Source of the DNA: Panonychus citri | Lineage: Eukaryota; Arthropoda; Arachnida; Trombidiformes; Tetranychidae | Direction of reading: 5' to 3' | NCBI RefSeq assembly: GCF_014898815.1 | Contig: NW_026515468.1 | Location: forward strand, 186,001 to 250,000 | Length of the DNA: 64,000 nt | Shown: one piece after another, positions 38,651 to 50,504 of the stretch | How the letters are laid out: every line of letters begins with the position of its first letter | Numbering within the stretch: the stretch's first letter is position 1 | Position numbers and translations under genes: made by a program | Notes under the pieces: model-generated | What the model was told of the DNA's origin: nothing | Seen by the model: the letters and a program-made list of their open reading frames with translations, nothing else | The model's database searches: none

Positions 38651-39944
38651 TTATTAGTTACAGTGAAAATTAACTATGTACAAAATTAACTTAATCATCA
38701 ATTTGATCATCATCTTAATCACTAAGTTTTAATTAAACTTAATCATTTAATCATCTTCATCACCATAACAATCAACAAATTAATCACAATCACTACCACC
38801 ACCAAGTTCAAATACGACTTGTGCATCTAATTAACAATTAATAAATTATCATTTTAGTCAAAGTGTTGATTTACCTTCACTTATATTTTTGAATTTTTTT
38901 TTGTATTCTAGTTGCTAAGTTCCTTAATTTGGATTTGACAGAAATTTGGTCATATAGTGTAAATAACAGAGAGAAAAGTTTAATCAGTTTTCAACTCTAA
39001 TTAGTAATTCTTATTTAATTAATGAAAAGTGATCAATTAAATAGTAGAAATACTGTGAAATAATTAACAATCGTTTCAATTAGTTTCTTTTCATGAAAAT
39101 ATCTCATGTAATATCAATTCTTGGATTTTGATCTCAAAATTTGCTTTAACTGAATTAACATTGGATTCAATTCATTAAGACTTGATCCCATTTCTGTGTT
39201 AAAATCCATCTTGGATTACGATTAATTTTGTTCTATTCTAAAAAGTAAACAATTAATTATTCTTGATAAAGATCAAATTAAATTCGGGGAAATTTGATCG
39301 GAAACAAGTTAATTGTTTGAAATTTAAGTTAATTGTTCTAATTGTAAAATAAGAATTTACTTGGTTGTGAAAAGAGAGAAACGCAATTTAAACGCTAAAC
39401 TTTGGTGAAGCTTTTGTTGGTTTGGATGATTAAAAATTTCCCTTGTTGATTGGAAAGCGTTTAATTGTAATCCGGTGATGTATTTTTCTTTCTTCTAATT
39501 GTGTTTGATAATTTAATCACTTAATTGTAGATAATGTTTACTTGTTTTCTTTGTTTTCATCAACAAGAATGTTGATTAACCTTTGGAGTCAAAGTAACCG
39601 CCAAAATCTTCTGTTTCCATTGGGAAACCATCACAACCGTTTACACTTTCAAATTCAAACGATGGATTGGAGGGAATTGATTGACAAAACATTTTCTTTT
39701 TACAATTAATTCGAGTTAATTTATAATTAATTTATATTCTAACATTAATTCTACCTCATCTTTACCCATTTCAGTGTGTGAATCTTTTCTATCCAATTAC
39801 ATTTTGATCACCTTTTGATCCAATGAATTTGTAAATCTTTTTCTATCTTTCTCTCTCTCTCTATCTGTCCACCATTTCCCTCTTTTCTTTGTTTCAATAT
39901 TTTCTTGATTGTGAAAACTTGTATTCCTAATTTCTATTGTAATT
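38651..39944. other. Intergenic, about 1.3 kb
   Basis: AT-rich, no ORF of note. The right end carries a pyrimidine-rich stretch (about 39760-39890) just before the EXO1 start codon, probably its 5' UTR and promoter. Confidence 0.5.
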
Positions 39945-41962
39945 ATGGGTATTCAAGGGCTACTTCCATTCTTGAATTCTGCCAGCATGAGCGTTAATAT
40001 AAGCGAATTAACTAATTGTGTTGCCCTGGTTGACGTTTATTGTTGGTTACACAAGGCTGTCTATGGATGCAGTGAGGATCTTTATCACAAAAAGGAGACC
40101 AGTTACTATGTTGACTATTGTTTGTATAAAGTTGAATCTCTTAGGAAAATTGGTATCAAATGTATCCTTGTATTTGATGGATTAAACCTTCCATCCAAGA
40201 AAGTCACCGAAGAAGCTCGAAGAAGGTATTTAGATTACATTGATTACAATCTTTTTTCATTTTCTCAAAAGACAAACATCATCATCAACATCACGCGATC
40301 TTAATCATAAACAAACCAACATTTTTCACTTCTTGGATCTTTTTCCTGTGTTATTATTATCTAATAACTTTATTTGTGCCAACAAACATCAACTGTTATT
40401 CACTTTCAAAGTTATTAGTTACGTTACTTTCTCATTTTTACTAAATTTATTCTCTCTCTCTCTTTTCTCCCCTTTGTAATCTTTTCTTTGATAATCATAG
40501 GAATCGTGAGAAGACAAAGGAAAGAGTTCAACAACTCATGTTAGAGGGAAACACTCGTGAAGCGGCTGATTTAATGAAAAGATGCATCGATGTTACTCCA
40601 GAAATGGCCAAGAAGTTGATTGTTGCTTGTCGTAAACATAAGATTGATTATATTGTTGCTCCATATGAAGCTGATGCTCAAATTGGTTATTTGATGAAGA
40701 AAAAGATTGGACATTTTGTCATAACCGAAGATTCTGATCTACTCCTATTTGAATGTGACTTTGTCTTGGTAAAATTGGATAAACTTGGTAAAGGTGTTCT
40801 TATCCGACGAAGTAAAATTCCCGATTGTTTGGGTCCCAAATCGAGTAATTTTACCGTTGAAAAATTCCGCCGTATGTGCATCTTATCAGGATGTGATTAT
40901 CTTCAGAATTTACCTGGTATTGGATTACAGAAAGCGAAAAAATTTTTCGGAGTTACTATGAATGAGGATATGAGAAAAGCTTTACCAAAGGTTCCCTCTT
41001 ATCTTAAGATGAAAGGATTAAAAGTGGATAAAGATTATATCGAAGGATTTATTCGAGCTGAAAATACTTTCAAATATCAACTTGTTTTCTGTCCAATTGA
41101 ACGTAAATTAGTTCCTCTCAATCCTTATGATGATTCTATTGATCAAAATGATATTGATTATGCTGGTAAAAAATTTGACAATGAACTAGCTCTTCAATGG
41201 GCTTTAGGTAATGTTGATAAGAAAACAATGAAAGTTAATGACTATTGGTTGCCTGAAGACTTTTATGATTCGAGGAATGAGAAAGACGATTCCATTTGGT
41301 CAATCAACTATAAACCAAGAGAAATTAATCCCTTAGAGATTCGTTATGCTGGTAGAATTGATTTTGGTGAATTACCGGCTACTCCTCTTACTCAATCAAA
41401 TGTTTTCTTTTCCCAATCTCCATTTTCATCACAAAAACGATCTTCCAATGAACCTTCACCAAGTGCCAAAAGAATCAGTATTGACTCCAGTTTACTTGAT
41501 ACCTACAAAGAATCAAGTCAAAATGATTCTAGTGATGGTGATATTGTTAAATCTCGTCACTTTTTTAGCGCTGAAATTGATGATGGAATTAAAACTAAAT
41601 CACTTGATGAACTTATCGAAGAGCGGGACAAAAGACGTAAACGATTATCTTTTTTGTGTACACTTAAAACTGATTCATACGAAGAAGAAGATAATGATTC
41701 TTGTAGGCAGTTGAAACCTGAAATTCCAACACCACCCAGTTCACAATCATCAATCTCTTCAAGCCAATCATCAGTTGCTTCCTCATTATCTTCACCATCT
41801 CCACAATCATCACAATCTTCCCAATCACTGCCCAATCCGATTGATCTCGCTGAACCAATTACTCGAATCACACCGCCATCGGAAAAGAAATCAGATACAA
41901 AGGGAACCAAAAATACTACGTTAAATTTAATGGAAAGATTTGCATTCAGGAAAAAACTATGA
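39945..41962 (+). CDS. EXO1: Exonuclease 1 (FEN1/XPG family)
   Basis: 5'-3' exonuclease and flap endonuclease of mismatch repair and double-strand-break resection, nuclear. Two exons, 39945-40225 and 40501-41962, joined in an AG|G arginine codon, give 580 residues. XPG N domain begins at once with MGIQGLLPFL; VFDGLNLPSKK follows near residue 76. The XPG I domain has PYEADAQIGYL and TEDSDLLLF with the metal-binding acids, then GCDYLQNLPGIG (helix-hairpin-helix) and YQLVFCPIERKLVPLN, typical of EXO1 rather than FEN1 or GEN1. The C-terminal 200 residues are Ser-rich and poorly conserved; the protein is shorter than human EXO1 (846), and an MLH1-binding motif is not evident. Reading through the intron gives a spurious short product. 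Confidence 0.95.
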
Positions 41963-42421
41963 TTTTATTACCTCAACAATTTATTTGCTGGTTAACAATC
42001 AGAAGATGAAACAACTAAATTGTTATGCCATTAGCTCATTTTCAAGCTAAAATTGTGATTCTTTTTATACCTTAAATTGACTTTCTAAATACTCTTACCA
42101 CTCGATTAACATTAATGACAAACATTTTCTTTTTTTACCCAATTGTAAAAATGTGAAATTACATTTGAACTAACCAATTATTATGATTATTATTTTTCAC
42201 CGTTCATTTAAATCTTAATCATCTTTTCATCTCATGTGTCCAATCAACTCAGGAATGGTCAAGCAAATTAGGAAAATGAAAGAAAATCAAGATTTACTTT
42301 TTTATAAATGGAAATTTTTTATTTTCGCCAAATGATTTATAAACTTTTTCTACATCAACAAATTACACCGTTGACAATTCACCCGATTGATTGTCTTAAC
42401 TTTCTCTCAATGGATTAATAC
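41963..42421. other. Convergent 3' region between EXO1 and ELO gene
   Basis: 460 bp between two convergent stop codons; both 3' UTRs must lie here. AT-rich, no ORF. Confidence 0.5.
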
Positions 42422-43306
42422 TCATGATGATTTCAAGTGTTTACCATCGACTTTGGGACCAATTTCATCTTCATCTTCATCTTCATCGTCTTTCCAACTC
42501 TGTTGTCCATTGATGAACAAATCAAAGAAATAGAAACTAAAACTGATCATAGTTCCCCAATATTGAAGGTTAATTAATGACTTGATGACGCCGTCACCTT
42601 GGCAAACGGGTGAATCTAAGCCCCAAAGTGCCTGTTTATAAACATAATAACGGGTGAAGATTTGAATTGCAATATTCCAATGGTGCCAAGTTTGATAATG
42701 AACGGGAATAAAACCACCGCACTTGAGTGTTTGATGAGCATAATAAGTGATCATTGAAAGGCCATCGAGAAAAGTTGGATAAGTGAAAAAGTTACCACAT
42801 TGATACTTGAGCGGTAGAATGGCCAACAAATGAACGATAGCACCTTCGGCAGCAATTATCCCCGAAAAGGGTGGCCTTTTACCGGCAACTTTGTACATCA
42901 ACGGTTCAAGGAAACGGATCATCTTCAAATAGTTCAAAGCAACGGCCATTAAAACGGTCAGTGTGGCCTTAGGATCAGTGGCGTTCACATCGATCGGTGA
43001 ACAATCCCAAAAGGTTGAATATTGATTGGTAGCATAATAAGATATCGCTAATCCAGTTCCATAGCAACCGAACATGAAACCGTTGTAGATAACGATAAAA
43101 GCCTCCATGGGTCGATAAACTCCCCTGGTTTTCTGGAATTTGGGTAACCAGATGAAATAAAGCGACGAAAGGGCAACATAGACCAACGAGAGAATCCAAA
43201 CTTTACAATAAAATGTGAAGAAGTTTGAAGTTCGAGGATCACCTTGGCCGGAGATGTTGAATATTCGAGACATGTGATAATCGGGAGTTAGAAATTGAAG
43301 ATCCAT
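42422..43306 (-). CDS. ELO-family membrane protein lacking the His box
   Basis: Related to very-long-chain fatty acid elongases (ELOVL), polytopic ER proteins that condense acyl-CoA with malonyl-CoA. Single exon of 294 residues from ATG 43306; the open frame extends upstream only with a non-ATG codon. ELO landmarks: KTRGVYRPMEAFIVIYN (cf. the usual K.R.PF.LR....YN), WDCSPID (W.C.P.D), a YLKMIRFLEPLMY helix (normally K..EFLDT.F), and a hydrophobic segment with ITYYAHQ. At the place of the catalytic HxxHH box this protein reads FSGIIAAEGAIVHLL, so no HxxHH exists. The EFLDT acid pair and the usual Gln in QVSFLHV are also changed. The C terminus is an Asp/Glu run then HLKSS, not the KKxx retrieval signal. 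Probably a pseudoenzyme or a protein with a new role; frame and codon use are clean, so not a decayed gene. Confidence 0.75.
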   Translation of the reverse strand: MDLQFLTPDYHMSRIFNISGQGDPRTSNFFTFYCKVWILSLVYVALSSLYFIWLPKFQKTRGVYRPMEAFIVIYNGFMFGCYGTGLAISYYATNQYSTFWDCSPIDVNATDPKATLTVLMAVALNYLKMIRFLEPLMYKVAGKRPPFSGIIAAEGAIVHLLAILPLKYQCGNFFTYPTFLDGLSMITYYAHQTLKCGGFIPVHYQTWHHWNIAIQIFTRYYVYKQALWGLDSPVCQGDGVIKSLINLQYWGTMISFSFYFFDLFINGQQSWKDDEDEDEDEIGPKVDGKHLKSS

Positions 43307-45026
43307 GGTTATTAGTTTAATCTCTCGTTGATTATTACTCGGCAATAATTTGATGAACAATTAAGAAAAAAGAGAAAAGAGACTCGATTTAATTGCACTA
43401 AAAGTTAGAAATAATCATTATGAGCGAAATGAAAAGTTTCCAACCAATAATTGTAAAGAATTAACAAATGAACAATTAAGAGGAGGAATCGATACTTTGC
43501 AGCGATGATTAGTAAATTGTCAAAAATATTTTCCCTGATTGTCAGCAAATTATGAACATGAAGTTTTCATCCTTGTTCAATTGTTACAAAATCGTCTGCT
43601 GATTGTGATTGTTTTATTTACCAAAATGAAAGTGTGGGCAGTTAATGTACTAAAATTAATTTAATTGTTTCTTTCTCAATCGTCAATGATTTAATGTTAC
43701 AAACTGATTGTTCTTACCTTCAAATCGGATTTACTGTGATCATCGCAATCTGTTAATTTAGTTTAACATCATATTGACATGGAGAGACATTTTCAGGAAG
43801 AAATTGACTGACAATTTGCCCAACAATCAACTGATTTGTTTACCTTTCTGTGTGTAGGTTAACTAAGACGTTGAACAATCATCTTTGTATATTGACGTTA
43901 TTTGTAAATTATCAAGATAATAGGATTAACTGATTATCATCAAGAAGAAAAGGCAAAACAATTAATTTATTTCTACTCTTCTAATATTTAAATTACAATT
44001 TAAAAATTAATTCTTCCAATATAATTAATGACAAAATGTTCATATGTAAATTAACCAACTAATTATTACGTATCCGTCCTGATTAATTATCCAAATCAGT
44101 GATTCTCAACAAACACATATCCGGTTTAATTGCTGTCAAATGCTGTTCATCATGTATGAACAATCAACCGTAAATTGATAATTGTCACGTTAATGACCCA
44201 AGTACCAACTTAATCAATGAACCAAACTATTGATTTAATTAAGTTTAACAACAATAATACTGATTAAATTTAAATCTTCGGGAAATCTATTTCATTAATG
44301 CTCATTTCTTGGAAATTATTGATTAGCCTAATCAAGGGGAAGAAAAGTTAATCAAGTTTCCATTTTGTCATCAATCAACTAATCACCATAATTAACAATT
44401 AACCAATGAAATCAGAGTAACAATTTACTCTTTTGTCTACAATTAACAGAGAGAAATGAGAAAAATCAATTGGATGTGTTTTTCTAACAATCTTACCAAT
44501 CTATTACTTGGAAATAGATTAGCCAGATAATCAGAATTCTCGATTGGTTTTATCGATTTAAACTTTAGTATTTCGAAAATAATTAAAGTTAATTGTTGAT
44601 TTTTTTTTTTTTCGAAGAAAATTGGACTTCGCCCTCTGGTGTTCTTTTTTCGAACTAATCGGAATTTCGGCTAAGCTCTGGTTCTGTTTGTATTCATCTT
44701 TGTTTATCTTTGAATAATAATTAACTTTAATTGTTTCGTTTTCTATTCCAATTACTTGATTAATTGTGTGTCTCTATTGGATTAAAATTCGAGATTCGTT
44801 TGTTCAAAATTCTACATTTTCATCTTTAATCTTAATCGATTCCCAGCATAAGCTGCTTCTTTTTTTCTCTAATTTATCTCTTCATCTCTTCTGGTTTTTA
44901 CATTTGATTTTCTAATTGTTTTCATTTTTCTCCTTCATTTAACTTTCAATTTTTTTCTTCTTCTTCATTGTTATTGTTAATTGTTTACTTGATAGTGAGA
45001 TTAGTAATTTAAAACAATCTTTGATT
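43307..45026. other. Divergent intergenic region, about 1.7 kb
   Basis: Separates two divergently transcribed genes, so it holds both promoters. AT-rich; pyrimidine-rich at 44800-44990, just upstream of the KCTD gene. No ORF or RNA gene seen. Confidence 0.5.
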
Positions 45027-45695
45027 ATGTCGCTGATAGAAAATGATCAACAAGATTTGAATGATGGTATCAATTCAATTGGTCTATCCAATGGTTGTTC
45101 TGATAAAAAATCATCGATTTGTAATAACAACAACAAATGGGTTCGCTTGAATGTCGGTGGAACCATTTTCATGACCACTCGATCCACAATTTGCCGTGAT
45201 CCCAAATCCTTCTTGTACCGATTATGTGAAGAAGATCCTTCTCTTGGTAGTGATAAGGATGAATCAGGGGCTTACCTTATCGATCGCGATCCAACCTATT
45301 TTGGTCCAATTTTAAATTTCCTTCGTCATGGTAAACTAATCATCAATAAAGATCTTTCCGAAGAAGCCGTTCTGGAAGAAGCAGAATTTTATAACATAAC
45401 CGATTTAATCAAAATATGTAAACAACGTATCAAAGAGTCCAAACAAAATAGTGATAATGAGAAGCACGTTTACAGGGTAATCCAATGTGGAACCGAGGAA
45501 CTCACCCAAATGGTTTCAACGATGTCTGATGGTTGGAAATTTGAACAATTAATTCCTATACCCAATGGATTTGGTTCTGGTGTTGAATTTCTGTGCGTTG
45601 TTTCAAGAGAATGTACCAATTCAATCAAAATACCCGATGAACTTTCCGAACGGGTTAAAATGATGTTACAACAACGATCTTCAATTTTAGGTTAA
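45027..45695 (+). CDS. KCTD5: KCTD5/2/17-like BTB adaptor (insomniac-like)
   Basis: Substrate adaptor for Cullin-3 ubiquitin ligases; the Drosophila relative insomniac affects sleep. Single exon, 222 residues from ATG 45027. The BTB/T1 domain covers about residues 38-145 with WVRLNVGGT.F.TTR, CRDPKSFLYRL, SDKDE.GAYLIDRDPTYFGP and EEAVLEEAEFYNIT. The C-terminal part HVYRVIQC, EELTQMVSTMSDGWKFEQL and EFLCVVS is the C-terminal domain specific to the KCTD2/5/17 subgroup. Only the first 37 residues (Asn/Ser-rich) differ. KCTD2, 5 and 17 are vertebrate duplicates of one invertebrate gene, so the symbol denotes the group. Confidence 0.93.
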   Translation: MSLIENDQQDLNDGINSIGLSNGCSDKKSSICNNNNKWVRLNVGGTIFMTTRSTICRDPKSFLYRLCEEDPSLGSDKDESGAYLIDRDPTYFGPILNFLRHGKLIINKDLSEEAVLEEAEFYNITDLIKICKQRIKESKQNSDNEKHVYRVIQCGTEELTQMVSTMSDGWKFEQLIPIPNGFGSGVEFLCVVSRECTNSIKIPDELSERVKMMLQQRSSILG

Positions 45696-47394
45696 CAACC
45701 AATTGTTTAATTTACTGAATTATGGTCAGTAAACAAACGGGTTAGAATTGCAGTTTATGTTGATTGTTGTAAACATACATGTTCACCTTTCTCATCATCT
45801 ATCAACAATCATCAGTCTTATCATGAAAATTTCTCGTTCTCTTTTCATGGATAATCGTTTGGTGTAATTAACTAATTGTCACCATTTCAACATTGTCTTT
45901 GTCTTTCTTTGATTTTCAAGCCTTGAATTTCATTTTCATTATTTTCACTTTTCTCTTTTTAGATACAATTTTCTTCTAATAGTCATCAAACTCACCCTTC
46001 TATTCCTGACAATTAACTAATTGATATGCTTTCTCTTGAGATCCATTTTCTTAATCTGTTAATTTTAATCCTCTTTTTATAATTGAAAGGAAACAAAAGC
46101 TTCACACTAATTAGAAATACTCCTGTTATATATTGGAATCAGAATGAATTCTCACTCAGGATTTATCTGGATTAAAGACCATCATCATCCATGGACAATA
46201 ATCAACAATTAAATTGTTAACAAGATTAGCTAACAATTGGTTAGGATTCATAAAGATGGCAAGCAAAAGCAAATTGAAATCAAATCAATTTATCGTCAAA
46301 AACAAAATGCAAACTGATTTACTTGATCATCTTAATTGTTTATTGACAATTTCACCTTTTAATTTAATTGGTCTTTGATTGGATAAATTTTGTTTCAAAT
46401 TATGCAAGAGAGACATTGAATATGCTTTAAATGATTTAACACTAATTGAGAAGCAAAATTAATTGTAATAATAATTGTTTAACCGAAATTCATTCATTTG
46501 ATAATTTTTAAGTGATGTCTTAACTATCACAATTTTGTATTTCACTAATCAACTCACCAAATGATTAAAAACTTGTACAATTTAAGTTTCTTCATCAACA
46601 GTGAGTGTTGATTGTTGAATTTTGATTAAGCTATTTAAACAATTACTTAGAATCAAAAATCAATGGAGATTAATTCAGTTCATTTTGGAAATATTTTAAT
46701 TGATTAATTAGCCATAATTGTTATTTTCTTTTGTATATGAAAACCACAATTAACTTAATTGTTGTGATAAATGTTTCCTCTTATGAAATGGTAACATTAG
46801 CCAAGATGAAAATAGTAATTAAAGTAACATCTGATAGATTAACCCAATTAGGAATGAATGTAATTTGATTTAAATTGTTGGAGAAGGTGAAAGTTGATAT
46901 TAGCCAGATTAACGATTAACGGATGAGATTAAGTACCAAATTAAAGGTTACTTTAAATGCGATTGGAAGAGATTTCAATTGATTCTAGAAATTGGTCCCA
47001 TTGATGGTTGAATTCTGATTGAGGTAATGTCATGGTGGAAATTTTGAAATGTCATGAAGTTGGAAATGTAACAATTAAAAGTGGAATTAAATTATCTTGT
47101 GTATATTGGAAGAGATCTTGGTGAGATTTGATCTTAATTGTGAGAGAAGAGGTTAAAAATTGAAACGATCACATTGAAGACAAAACAAAGGTAACAGGCA
47201 CAGGGTAATTTTGTTTACCATGGGAGACAAGTAAAATTTGATTAATCACAATATTAATTAATAGATATGGTATAGAAATGGAGATTGTTCTTGATTCTTT
47301 GCTAAAACAACAACTGGATAATCATTTTGGTTCAAGTTAAACTATTGAGGTTGACGTCTCATCGATTAACATGGAGAAAACTTGGTTTCTCTAG
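45696..47394. other. Convergent intergenic region, about 1.7 kb
   Basis: Between convergent KCTD and AP-1 sigma genes; both 3' UTRs lie here. AT-rich, no coding signal seen. Confidence 0.5.
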
Positions 47395-47961
47395 TCATCC
47401 TAATCCTTGGTCCTCAAAGAATCCTTGAGGAATCTCTTCTTCCTGAAATATTTAGAAGAAAAAAGAACAAAAAATAAGAGATTAATAATTTTGTAAATGG
47501 AAAATGGCAACTTGATGATTAGGCGTGAATCTTACCTGAAGCATATCTTGGCTGCTGATTGCTTTGAGAACCAACTTTTTACTCGTCTCTTGAACCTCAC
47601 CACCAATTAAAAATTCGTCCAGTATAAAATAAGCTTTCTCAAAGTTAAATATAATGTCCAATTCACAAACTGAGCCAAAATATTTATCCAACAGTTCAAC
47701 ATATCGGTGAATCAATTCCAAACAGATGAGCTCATTATCTTCTTGCTCGATTCCACAAAGAAAGTAAAGGCTAGCATACCTTTTGTAGCAAATTTTCAAA
47801 TCTTTCCATTCGATGAAGTTACAATGCTTAGCTTTTCGAGATAAAGTTATCGTCATCAATTCTCTGGTAATTTTTTTCTTCATCTTATCCGAATGAGGAA
47901 CAAACCATTTCTGTAGACGAAGTTTTCCTTGGCGACTAAAGAGTAACATAAAGTGAAGCAT
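47395..47961 (-). CDS. AP1S: AP-1 clathrin adaptor sigma subunit
   Basis: Small subunit of the AP-1 adaptor at the trans-Golgi network and endosomes; with gamma it reads acidic di-leucine sorting signals. Two exons, 47961-47536 and 47442-47395, with a GTAAG...TTTCAG intron of 93 nt, give 157 residues, the normal length. Nearly every family block is visible: FMLLFSRQGKLRLQKW, SRKAKHCNFIEW, YKRYASLYFL, ELIHRYVELLDKYFGSVCEL, DIIFNFEKAYFILDEFL and SQDMLQ-EEEIP. The longin fold runs the whole length. The short last exon (EEEIPQGFFEDQGLG) matches the usual E..DESP...LE..GL tail, marking AP-1 rather than AP-2 sigma. Confidence 0.95.
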
Positions 47962-48332
47962 TTCGATTCAAGTTACCCCTTCGCTCCCAACAAGCAATGA
48001 AAAAGATCACCAATCAAACAAAACAAAAAGAAAGAAAAAAAACCAAATGAACACTAATCAAATCACTAAAAAGAAAATTAAATTCCTAAAAATTAAATGT
48101 CAACAAGAAATTTTCTTGAAGCAAATTTTTCATTCCAACAACATAGTAACCGAATCACGTGGTTACGGTTACCATGGTTACCGAAAGCGCGCCAATAAAC
48201 CATTTTTCTTATTTTCTTTTCTCATTTTTTTTGTTCCAATTTTTTGTTTTGATTAACATTTGATTTGCCAATTACTATTTTCTTAATTTCTTTTGTTTTT
48301 ATTTATTTATTCTAATTGAATGACCATAAACT
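47962..48332. promoter_or_regulatory. Divergent promoter with E2F-like site and E-box
   Basis: 371 bp between the start codons of AP-1 sigma (-) and the coiled-coil gene (+). Near its middle: CACGTG E-box at 48156-48161, three GGTTAC repeats at 48161-48182, and GAAAGCGCGCCAA at 48183-48195, which on the other strand reads TTGGCGCGCTTTC, close to the E2F consensus. This is the most GC-rich spot in the surrounding few kilobases. Confidence 0.55.
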
Positions 48333-49601
48333 ATGTCATCTTTAGAATCTAAAGTTGTCACATGGATTCAAGAGGAATTTCCATTTTCTAATCTTAAAAT
48401 AGGAGCAAAAGATGTAACCAGGTAATTTTGTTATTCGCTTTTCTCAAATTGTCATTTTTTCCTTGTGATTCTCGTTTTGATTAATATTATGTTTTTTACA
48501 TCTTCTCTTTAGACTAATTACATCAAAAAATGGTCATCTTTATATTAAATTGCTCAGTTTACTTAGTGAAAATTTTAAATCTAAAAGGTAAGTTTTAAAC
48601 AAAAGAGTTTAATCTTGGTTAATGTTTCCCTCTTTCTTGGTTAATCAATCAGCCATTTTTTTTTCTTGTTTTAATTTGAGTTATTGTTCTCTTTTTTCCC
48701 CAGTAAATTTAAAGCAATCAAAGATTCTTCAAGTTTAATTAGTGAAAAGAAGAAGAGAGATGCTCTTAAAAATGACCTTATCAAAGTGGAAAAAGGTTTA
48801 GGTGGTTTGTTATCTGCTGTCCACCAAGAGGAAAAAAGATTGGAACAGGAGAGACGAAAAACTGACATGATGAAGACGAAAGAGACTCTATTTAAATCTC
48901 TATCATCAGCTTTAGAAATGATTAAATTGTTCTGTGAAAGTTTCTCAAAAGCTCAAATTCCCCAGGTAGATGTTGACTCTCTTTTCAAAGAACAATTATC
49001 AATCAAAGATCTTTTCCCAAACGGAAGTGTAACCGTTTTCCAGACAAGACAAAGGCGAAAAGAAATCAACTACAACACAACTTTAGACGAAATTGTAAGT
49101 ATTACAAATAGAAAATTAACAAAAAAAAATACATGGAACAATCAAACTAATCATTCTTTTCTCTGACAGAATAAAATGATCGCTAACATCAACACAATAC
49201 TAACTGAATTGTCTAATCAACGTTTAGAAGTTCCGAAAATATCATTCGATCAAACATTTCTCAAGAATTTACTTGATCATGATTGTCACAAGTCGAATAA
49301 TTCATTAGATGTTATCGGTACAATTTCCGTAAGTTGAATTTAGTTAATTTTTCGTTTTGAAAGATCAATTACCTGCAAATTATGATCGTTATTTACTTTT
49401 CTCATTTATTATTAGGTTCGAACTGATCATTCTAAGTCTTCAAATCATCGTTTTAATTTTGGTCTCTCAGCGCTTAAGTTGGTCAACGATTATGAGGAGC
49501 ATCGATCAGCCCAAGAAACTAAATTGTTGGATAAATTGGAACAAGCATATTCACGAATGCAACGGTTGGTTGAAAGATTACCTTCGGTCAAAGCTTCTTG
49601 A
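48333..49601 (+). CDS. Coiled-coil protein, possibly augmin (HAUS5)-like
   Basis: Five small exons (48333-48421, 48513-48587, 48704-49094, 49170-49328, 49416-49601) with consistent phases and GT-AG ends encode 299 residues. I do not recognise the family with certainty. Residues 1-65 (WIQEEFPF, KIGAKDVTRLITSKNGHLYI, LLSENFKSKSKFKAIKD) look like a small helical head; the next 100 residues are charged helices with heptad pattern (KKKRDALKNDLIKVEKGL, HQEEKRLEQERRK), then a less regular middle and a final coiled coil (EEHRSAQETKLLDKLEQAYS). The head followed by coiled coil recalls the N terminus of augmin subunit HAUS5, which is about twice as long; this is a weak, memory-based comparison. The promoter E2F-like site would fit a cell-cycle role. 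Confidence 0.7.
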
Positions 49602-50083
49602 TTAGTGATCATCATCAAATTGATCTAAATCCAAGTAATCTGCATGGAAACTTGTCTAATTATTTACAACTAAAATATAATCTTAATCGAACCCAATTTG
49701 GAAGATTTAACAAACTTTTTCTTCAAAATAATGAAAGATAATCAGTTAGAGGAAAGAGGAGAGAGAAACTTATACAGATAAGACTGAATTCATTTTCAAT
49801 CATTAACTCATTTTGATTACAATTTATTTCTTATACACCGGATTCACAATATCCAAATAGGATTAACAATGAAAACCGTAACAATAAAAAGCAACAATTG
49901 ATCCTAATATTCACTGGTTGATTTTTATATATTTCGGTTAACATAAATGTTAATTAATAATTATAACTTTCTACTTTTGTTGTTTTTAAGATGTTTAAAT
50001 CTGAAGAAAATTGGGATTAAAGATGTTGAAAGAAAATCGTAACATGATTAACATTCACTAGAGTAATTACATGTTGATTTCGT
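49602..50083. other. Convergent intergenic region, 480 bp
   Basis: 3' regions of the coiled-coil gene and COX6C. AT-rich, no gene. Confidence 0.5.
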
Positions 50084-50504
50084 TTAATCCAAATCATCGA
50101 CAACTAAATCAAGGATTCCTCCTTCAATTAATTCCTTGGCTCTTTTTGCATCATCATAATTTGCGAAAAATTCATTCATCCTCTTCTTCCTTGGTAACCA
50201 GAAAAAGGTATTCAATAAAAATCCACTGCCAAGAGAGATGGTAAGAGCCGCTAAGAAAGCATTTTGCATGGAATAACGATGTTGACCTCGAAGTGGTGGC
50301 TTTTCCAAACGTCCAGCAATTGTAGAACTAAATCTAGAACTTGTTCCTAACCGAATGGATCTAATCATCAACAATTAAAAATCAAATACAACATAAGAAA
50401 AGAAAACATTAGAAATTCGTGTCACCAAAAAATTAGAACAATTTAAACCTTTTATTTCATGGAAAATATCAAAATTCTCACCTTAAGACTCGAGAGGCGA
50501 TCAT
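50084..50504 (-). CDS. COX6C: Cytochrome c oxidase subunit 6C
   Basis: Small nuclear-encoded subunit of respiratory complex IV in the inner mitochondrial membrane. Preferred model: exon 1 50504-50482 (MIASRVL), 121-nt intron with GTGAGA donor, exon 2 50360-50084, phases matching in an Arg codon; 99 residues. The first 25 residues are basic and hydroxylated with no acids, as in a mitochondrial presequence. The core is LEKPPLRGQHR, one membrane helix (NAFLAALTISLGSGFLLNTFFWL), then RKKRMNEFFANYDDAKRAKELIEGGIL, the family's matrix-to-membrane layout. The alternative is an unspliced start at ATG 50368, giving 94 residues with nearly the same protein. The acidic tail (DLVVDDLD) is a local extension. 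Confidence 0.88.

Noticed and set aside
39945..40304. Truncated EXO1 ending at 40304
   Set aside because: Reads through a normal intron; GT at 40226 and AG at 40499-40500 restore the family sequence exactly.
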